From CAYRMV01 sp964425255 (GTDB lineage: Bacteria > Bacteroidota > Bacteroidia > Flavobacteriales_D > Crocinitomicaceae), in contig CAYRMV010000053.1 of the NCBI GenBank assembly GCA_964425255.1, positions 1 through 19,831 of the forward strand: a stretch of 19,831 bases of DNA, written 5' to 3'. Below, piece by piece: positions 15,734-19,831 of the stretch; position 1 is the stretch's first letter; each line of letters begins with the position of its first letter. The notes beneath the pieces are model-generated. The model was given only the letters and a program-made list of their open reading frames with translations, searched no databases and was not told where the DNA came from. The position numbers and the translations under genes are program-made.

Positions 15734-16702
15734 ATGAATACATTAGCGGAGTACAGTCAGTTTTTCGAAGAAAAATTACAACAACAATCCTTTCCAAACC
15801 AACCTGAAAATCTGTACGATCCACTTCGCTACTTTATGACACTTGGAGGAAAAAGACTTCGTCCTCTATTGACTTTGATGGGCGCTGAACTCTTTGGAAT
15901 ACATGCCGAACAAGCTCTTCCTGCGGCAATTGCAGTTGAGTATTTCCATAATTTTAGCTTGATTCACGATGATATCATGGATGAAGCACCCTTGAGGAGA
16001 ACACAACCAACCATTCATACGAAATGGAATTTGCCCATAGCCATTTTATCCGGTGATGTTTTGTTAGTAAAAGCATATCAAGAAATTGCCAAACAAAATC
16101 CCGATGTTATTCCAAGTTTACTTGATTTATTCAATCGAACAGCCGTGGAAGTCTGCGAAGGCCAACAATTGGACATGGATTTTGAAAAACGTTCCTCCGT
16201 ACATCAAGACGAATACATTGAGATGATTCGATTGAAAACATCTGTACTTCTAGGTTGTGCTTTAGAAATGGGTGCAATTGTTGCTCATGCTTCAAAAGAA
16301 GATTGTGAAAACTTGTATCTATTTGGTGTAGAAATTGGTGTTGCCTTCCAAATTCAAGACGATATTCTCGATTTATATGCTGACCCAGATAAGTTTGGTA
16401 AACAAGTTGGAGGAGACGTGATGGTTAACAAAAAAACCTTGTTACTTCTCAAAGCTTTTGAACTTGCAAATGAAGCACAAACAGAACAGTTAAACCGCTT
16501 GCTTCTAGAAAAAGACGTAGAGAAAAAAGTGAAAGAAGTTCGCCAATTGTTTGATTTGTTAGAAGTTCGATCAGCAGCAAAACTGGAAATGGAAAAACAT
16601 TACCAAAAAGCAATGATTGCACTGGAAGCCATTCAAACTGAACAAGAAAAGAAAAAACCTTTGCTTGAAATGGCACATTTTCTTTTCCACCGTGAAAATT
16701 GA
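15734..16702 (+). CDS. Polyprenyl diphosphate synthase (short-chain, FPP/GGPP type)
   Basis: A 322-residue trans-isoprenyl diphosphate synthase that joins IPP to allylic diphosphates. Motifs are GGKRLRP (38-44), the first Asp-rich motif DDIMD (79-83) with downstream RR (88-89), and the second DDILD (209-213) followed by GKQVGGD. The fifth residue before the first motif is Phe74, a bulky stop for chain growth. By analogy with archaeal-type GGPP synthases this predicts a C15-C20 product rather than a long quinone side chain. The first motif lacks the two-residue insertion of bacterial FPP synthases and CrtE. Product GGPP would feed the carotenoid genes found 1 kb away on the other strand, but quinone or general isoprenoid use is equally possible. 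It starts 1 nt after the rfbA stop. Confidence 0.9.
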   Translation: MNTLAEYSQFFEEKLQQQSFPNQPENLYDPLRYFMTLGGKRLRPLLTLMGAELFGIHAEQALPAAIAVEYFHNFSLIHDDIMDEAPLRRTQPTIHTKWNLPIAILSGDVLLVKAYQEIAKQNPDVIPSLLDLFNRTAVEVCEGQQLDMDFEKRSSVHQDEYIEMIRLKTSVLLGCALEMGAIVAHASKEDCENLYLFGVEIGVAFQIQDDILDLYADPDKFGKQVGGDVMVNKKTLLLLKAFELANEAQTEQLNRLLLEKDVEKKVKEVRQLFDLLEVRSAAKLEMEKHYQKAMIALEAIQTEQEKKKPLLEMAHFLFHREN

Positions 16703-16732
16703 TAAAAAACTTACTATTTTGAGTAATCAAAG

Positions 16733-17136
16733 ATGAAAAAGAGTAGATTGTTAATTGGCCTGTGGTTGTGCTTTCTGCTTGTGGAAAATACGATGATGGT
16801 CCCAATGTTTCTCTCTTGACTAAGAAACAACGTTTACAACGTCAATGGGATTTGTATGAATACATGAATGAAAACGGAGCATCTTTGAAAAATAATTCAT
16901 CTGCTTTTTGGGAATTAGAAAAAGACAGTGATGTAGAATTCACAGATGATGATGGAACGAAATCTCAAGGAAAATGGGAACTAGACGATGAAAAAGAACG
17001 TCTAATCGTTACTGTTGAATATCCTTTTGTGGGGACTTTTGTTCTTGGAAATTTCAAGATCAAACACTTAACCAAGAAAGAACTTTGGTTGTATGATGAA
17101 ACAGATAAGATCACAGAAAAGTATAAAGCAAAATAA
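16733..17136 (+). CDS. Small lipocalin-like lipoprotein with frameshifted signal peptide
   Basis: About 130 residues when read as one protein. The ATG at 16733 starts a typical lipoprotein signal (MKKSRLLIG), but that frame hits a stop near 16815. The frame one base out continues as VVLSACGKYDDG, a perfect lipobox, and is open to 17136. That second frame has a TAG at 16744 and only a GTG at 16762 as a start, far too late for a signal peptide. One missing base (or two extra) between 16747 and 16761 explains both halves. The mature part has a QRQWDLYEY start, a GKWELDDEKERLIV pair of strands and a final KHLTKKELWLYD strand, like small Bacteroidota lipocalin-like proteins; function unknown. It may be a recent mutation or a sequence error. 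It lies 30 nt after the polyprenyl synthase gene and ends before a terminator. Confidence 0.7.
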
Positions 17137-17149
17137 ATAATATATAGTT

Positions 17150-17177
17150 GGAGTTAAGAAATTAGCTCCTTTTTTTT
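17150..17177 (+). terminator. Intrinsic terminator between convergent genes
   Basis: An 8-bp stem (17150-17157 with 17162-17169, one G-T wobble) closes on a GAAA tetraloop and is followed by eight T (17170-17177). It ends the plus-strand operon. The structure covers the stop codon of the convergent lycopene cyclase gene; in that direction the following T stretch is interrupted, so termination there would be weaker. Confidence 0.87.
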
Positions 17178-17842
17178 ATCCATTCATAGATACTCATAAT
17201 CGGGAAAAGCATGGAGTAGTTATAAAAAACATCTTCAACAGGAATCGTAAACATACGTGGCCCCATGATATGTATATCGCTATACCAAACAATCGGCTCG
17301 GGTGTAAAACTTCCTGTTAAAGCACCGTTCACCAATAAAAAAGGAATAGTTGCCACCCAAAATGCTAGGGCAAAACGGGAATACCAGCTAACTTTTTTAA
17401 TAAAATAAAACCAAATAGTCCAAATAGAAGCTAAAAATGGTGCTGCCATTGTGTACCACTTTCCCCAGAAAACAAAAGGTAATATCAATCCGATTATAGT
17501 GAATACTATGGCAAAATAATGCGCCAAAGACTGAACCTTCCATTGAGGAAAATAGGCATTCATTACTTCATAAATAAAAACACAAGCATACGGAACGAGA
17601 ATAAAAAACAGACATTCTTCCAAAGGTAAATTGGAGATGTAAATCCCTTGCAAATAAGCTGGATTAAAACCCCAAACTGAATTTTCTGTAAAGTATATGT
17701 CCCATAGAATAAACCCCAAAGCAACTGGAGAAATGGCCAAAAACAACGCTTTCCAGTTTTTGTAAAAAGCTACTTTTTTGTCAAAACTGAGAAAAAAAGG
17801 ACCTGCAATCGTTCCGAGCATTAAGAGAAAATACAAACTCAT
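17162..17842 (-). CDS. Lycopene cyclase, fused CrtYc-CrtYd type
   Basis: A 226-residue membrane protein made of two lycopene cyclase domains in tandem. The catalytic-type motifs are PLEE (73-76, in a WGFNPAYLQG...LPLEECLFF context) and PVED (201-204, GPRMFTIPVEDVFYN), each preceded by a conserved Trp-Asp/Ser-Asp segment, with about six to seven membrane helices. This family closes beta-rings on lycopene without a flavin Rossmann domain, unlike CrtY/CrtL. A longer frame extends 26 residues upstream, but the ATG at 17842 gives the family N-terminus (MSLYFLL) and overlaps the crtZ stop by 4 nt (ATGA). Relatives also include epsilon-cyclases and C50 elongase/cyclases, but crtZ next door favours a beta-ring product. 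The 3' end overlaps the operon terminator of the opposite strand. Confidence 0.9.
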   Translation of the reverse strand: MSLYFLLMLGTIAGPFFLSFDKKVAFYKNWKALFLAISPVALGFILWDIYFTENSVWGFNPAYLQGIYISNLPLEECLFFILVPYACVFIYEVMNAYFPQWKVQSLAHYFAIVFTIIGLILPFVFWGKWYTMAAPFLASIWTIWFYFIKKVSWYSRFALAFWVATIPFLLVNGALTGSFTPEPIVWYSDIHIMGPRMFTIPVEDVFYNYSMLFPIMSIYEWIKKRS

Positions 17843-18318
17843 GCTTTCTCGTATTTTCGTTTGAAAGTTGCCTTCGCTTCGCGGTAATATCTTGGAGGAA
17901 CAATTAACATTCCAAAACATTCACCGTGCTCTTTGCCTTGATGCTTGTGGTGTACTTTGTGTGCTTTGCGAATTGCCATAAAATAAGGATGATCAATGTC
18001 ACGCAACCACTTGAATCTGCGGTGAATGTACACATCATGAATCAAAAAATAGGCAAATCCATACGCTGCAATGCCATATCCAATCCATACAGCAAGGTAA
18101 TTATCACTCATCATACCCAACATAATACACAACCAAGAAGGAATGGCATAAATCAAAAAGAAAACATCATTTCTTTCAAAAAAACCGGGTTCAGCAACAT
18201 GATGATCTGCATGAAAATACCACATCCATCCATGCATCAAAAATTTGTGTGTTGCCCAAGCCATGAATTCCATCACAAAAAAAGTACCAAACAAAACAAA
18301 TGGTCCCCACCAATACAT
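17839..18318 (-). CDS. crtZ: Beta-carotene 3-hydroxylase
   Basis: A 159-residue CrtZ-type di-iron membrane hydroxylase that adds 3-hydroxyl groups to beta-rings (zeaxanthin synthesis). All histidine boxes of the fatty-acid-hydroxylase superfamily are present: H24-x4-H29, H36-x2-HH (39-40), H94-x4-H99 and H120-x2-HH (123-124). Hydrophobic segments at about 3-22, 52-70 and 77-93 place it in the inner membrane. It begins 2 nt after the CruF-like gene and overlaps the lycopene cyclase gene by 4 nt, so the three form one transcription unit. Confidence 0.95.
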   Translation of the reverse strand: MYWWGPFVLFGTFFVMEFMAWATHKFLMHGWMWYFHADHHVAEPGFFERNDVFFLIYAIPSWLCIMLGMMSDNYLAVWIGYGIAAYGFAYFLIHDVYIHRRFKWLRDIDHPYFMAIRKAHKVHHKHQGKEHGECFGMLIVPPRYYREAKATFKRKYEKA

Positions 18319-18320
18319 AC

Positions 18321-18974
18321 TTATCTATTTAAAATTAGAAAAAACAATCCCAACACAACATACATCGCAACACCAACTTTGCTTTTTTCTGCTAAACCAA
18401 AGCGAAAATAGACATAATGAAGCGGAATGGAAATGACAAACCAACAAACATAATTGAAAACCGGAATGTATGGTGTGTTCCAAGTCCAATAATCACTCAA
18501 GATGGCAACTGGCTCAATCAAAAAATCCAACAATGTCATTGCACTTGCTGAAGCCAAAGTTTTCAACCAAATCGGCCATGAAAATGTGGTAAACAAGGAA
18601 GCTGAAGCAACTGACAACACGCCCCAATTCACTCCGATTATTACTGGAACTTCAAACCATTTAACTCCTAAATTGGAACCATATTGATAATCTCCAAACA
18701 AATATCCGGTATGAATTCCGATCCATTCTGCCGTCATTCCTACAACAAAACAAAGACCGATAAACCAGGAATAGTTGATCTTATCACCTACTCTACTCAA
18801 CCAAAGTACAGTGGCAGAAAGAACGAGGTTGAAAAAACTCAAATCCAAAAATTGTTCACGAAAAGCGGGCAATGACAAACCAATTACTCCCACGGTGTGA
18901 AAAATAATCAGGATCGCAATCAATAGATTCGTTTTGCGTGATTTCCAAAGAATATGTAATTCGGATACTTGCAT
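18321..18974 (-). CDS. Carotenoid biosynthesis protein, CruF/COG2324 family (carotenoid hydratase-like)
   Basis: A 217-residue membrane protein with about seven hydrophobic helices, recognised as the COG2324 (former DUF422) family from segments such as EWIGIHTGYLFGDYQYG (about 101-117), PVIIGVNWGV and DFLIEPVAI. Known members are CruF (carotenoid 1',2'-hydratase in myxol-type pathways) and the bisanhydrobacterioruberin hydratase of haloarchaea; both hydrate a psi-end of a linear chain end. Its position as first gene before crtZ and the lycopene cyclase supports a carotenoid role. Whether it hydrates a psi-end here cannot be told from sequence alone. The start is the ATG at 18974. I do not see a clean promoter in the 105 nt shared with the divergent J-domain gene. 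Confidence 0.82.
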   Translation of the reverse strand: MQVSELHILWKSRKTNLLIAILIIFHTVGVIGLSLPAFREQFLDLSFFNLVLSATVLWLSRVGDKINYSWFIGLCFVVGMTAEWIGIHTGYLFGDYQYGSNLGVKWFEVPVIIGVNWGVLSVASASLFTTFSWPIWLKTLASASAMTLLDFLIEPVAILSDYWTWNTPYIPVFNYVCWFVISIPLHYVYFRFGLAEKSKVGVAMYVVLGLFFLILNR

Positions 18975-19051
18975 TCGTTGTGTTAAACAATTAAAAAGGG
19001 ATTTTGTTGACGCAAGTTAAATATTCTTTCCCAAATTTTAAGATTATTCGG

Positions 19052-19059
19052 TAAGTTTG
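19052..19059 (+). promoter_or_regulatory. Candidate -7 box for the J-domain gene
   Basis: TAAGTTTG matches TAnnTTTG exactly and lies 20 nt before the proposed GTG start at 19080. No exact TTG is found 17-23 nt upstream, so this is a partial match. It supports starting the protein at the GTG rather than further upstream. Confidence 0.4.
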
Positions 19060-19079
19060 GAATTAAAAACAAAAACCTG

Positions 19080-19831
19080 GTGGAAGAAGAAGATTACCAA
19101 AAACTCATTGATTCAATCATGGCAACGCAGCATTTTGTTGTCGAAAAATCACAACAAGAGGAAGATCAAACGTTTATTATTGTGCTCGTTTCAATTGCAC
19201 TAGTCACGATGATTGGATCTTTTATCTATCTGTTTTTCGGCCCAAGTCGATCGTGGAACAAAGGAAAGTTTCCAGCCATATTGAGCTACAAAACAAAAAA
19301 CATTCATGAGGCAATGATGTATTTGGGGATTGAATTAATTCGGAGAGATGCGTCTAAAGATTTAAAAAATCAAATGCATACTTTGTCCTGGTTTTTATCC
19401 AAAAAGTTTTCCGGAAATCAAAAAGACCACTACGAAAACCTCTTTAATTCCTTGAAATTTCAAGTGAAAATCACGACTGTTTTGAGTTGGTTAAAAGCAA
19501 AAATGCCCCAAGAACACCGCATTGAAGTAATTGATTTTGTCACTGATTTTGCTTTTTCGAATGGGGAAATCACCTCTTTGGAAATTCAATTTATTCAATA
19601 CATTGCCAAAGAGCTTTCGATCGATCAAGCGGATATGGATTTGATTTTCTATTTGCGACTCAAAAAACACCACGAAGACAAACAAAAACAGACAAAGGAA
19701 AGTCAATCAAAAACGACTTATTATTCAAGAAATGAATTGGATGACGCACTTGAAACACTTGGTTTAAAGAGTCAAGCGACTTGGGAAGAAGTGAGAAAAA
19801 GATACCGAAGTTTGGCTAAAACCATGCATCC
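19080..19831 (+). CDS. Membrane-anchored TerB/J-domain co-chaperone (DjlA-like), 3' end outside the window
   Basis: An open frame of at least 250 codons that runs off the window. Read from the GTG at 19080, it has an acidic cytoplasmic start (VEEEDYQKLID), one membrane helix at about 34-55 (FIIVLVSIALVTMIGSFIYLF), a helical TerB-like region around 85-190 with an F-S-N-G-E-I acidic turn and LEIQFIQYIAKEL, a charged KQKQTKESQ linker and the start of a J domain (WEEVRKRYRSLAKTMHP). The sequence stops within the HPD motif, right after HP. The order membrane helix, TerB-like, J domain matches DjlA, which stimulates DnaK. The start is uncertain: no ATG precedes residue 14 (19119), the frame is open back to 19011, and the GTG is preferred because of the TAAGTTTG box upstream. 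It is transcribed divergently from the carotenoid genes. Confidence 0.8.
   Translation, partial: MEEEDYQKLIDSIMATQHFVVEKSQQEEDQTFIIVLVSIALVTMIGSFIYLFFGPSRSWNKGKFPAILSYKTKNIHEAMMYLGIELIRRDASKDLKNQMHTLSWFLSKKFSGNQKDHYENLFNSLKFQVKITTVLSWLKAKMPQEHRIEVIDFVTDFAFSNGEITSLEIQFIQYIAKELSIDQADMDLIFYLRLKKHHEDKQKQTKESQSKTTYYSRNELDDALETLGLKSQATWEEVRKRYRSLAKTMH

Noticed and set aside
16733..16746. A-run slippage at the start codon (ATGAAAAAG) as the cause of the lipoprotein frameshift
   Set aside because: Adding a base in that run would put the TAG at 16744-16746 in frame, so the lesion must lie after 16746.
19013..19040. Promoter for the carotenoid operon on the minus strand
   Set aside because: The best boxes (TAACTTG and TA-N3-TTTG forms) each deviate in length from TAnnTTTG and have no correctly spaced TTG.
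1..19831. CRISPR arrays, IS elements, prophage genes, tRNA or rRNA genes
   Set aside because: No spaced repeat array, transposase, integrase or structured RNA gene was seen on either strand.

Overview
The window looks like an ordinary chromosomal segment of a Bacteroidota bacterium, most likely a Flavobacteriales member. The pointers are low GC, DUF4230 and DUF4270 lipoproteins, a DPP5-like S9 peptidase, a fused CrtYcd-type lycopene cyclase, few recognisable Shine-Dalgarno sites, and several matches to the Bacteroidota promoter pattern TTG-N(17-23)-TAnnTTTG. A Crocinitomicaceae/Fluviicola-like origin is only a guess. I see no IS elements, phage genes, CRISPR arrays, tRNA or rRNA genes.

Layout. 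(1) Positions 39-5683 are all on the minus strand. In transcription order they are panC; then panD, a YbhN/AglD-type membrane flippase-like protein, a stand-alone HldE C-terminal-type nucleotidyltransferase and a LuxE-like acyl-activating enzyme, packed with 3-nt gaps or short overlaps; then an M20 amidohydrolase that overlaps a DUF4230 lipoprotein by 4 nt. (2) Positions 5792-9809 are on the plus strand and divergent from panC: a short GT5 (glycogen/starch synthase N-terminal-like) protein, a DUF4270 lipoprotein and glmS, ending at a clear intrinsic terminator (9832-9858). The panC and GT5 promoters appear to interleave between 5715 and 5763. (3) 9949-11985 is a secreted S9 peptidase. (4) 12235-17136 is a probable operon: a large MMPL/RND-type membrane protein, rfbA (dTDP-glucose synthesis), a short-chain polyprenyl diphosphate synthase and a small lipocalin-like lipoprotein whose signal peptide is split by a frameshift. 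It ends at a terminator (17150-17177) that meets the convergent carotenoid genes. (5) 17162-18974 (minus) is a three-gene carotenoid cluster: a COG2324/CruF-like protein, crtZ hydroxylase and fused lycopene cyclase. (6) From 19080 (plus) a TerB-plus-J-domain membrane protein runs off the end of the window.

How they work together. panC and panD both feed pantothenate/CoA synthesis. glmS supplies GlcN-6-P for peptidoglycan and lipid A, and rfbA supplies dTDP-glucose for surface glycans. The polyprenyl synthase supplies FPP/GGPP, which may feed the nearby carotenoid genes. The CruF-like/CrtZ/CrtYcd set suggests a hydroxylated beta-ring carotenoid, possibly monocyclic (saproxanthin/myxol type).

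The points most worth following up are the flippase/HldE-C/LuxE cassette, the half-length GT5 protein with a degenerate KTGGL motif, and the signal-peptide frameshift near 16747-16761. I did not find a convincing wholly new system.
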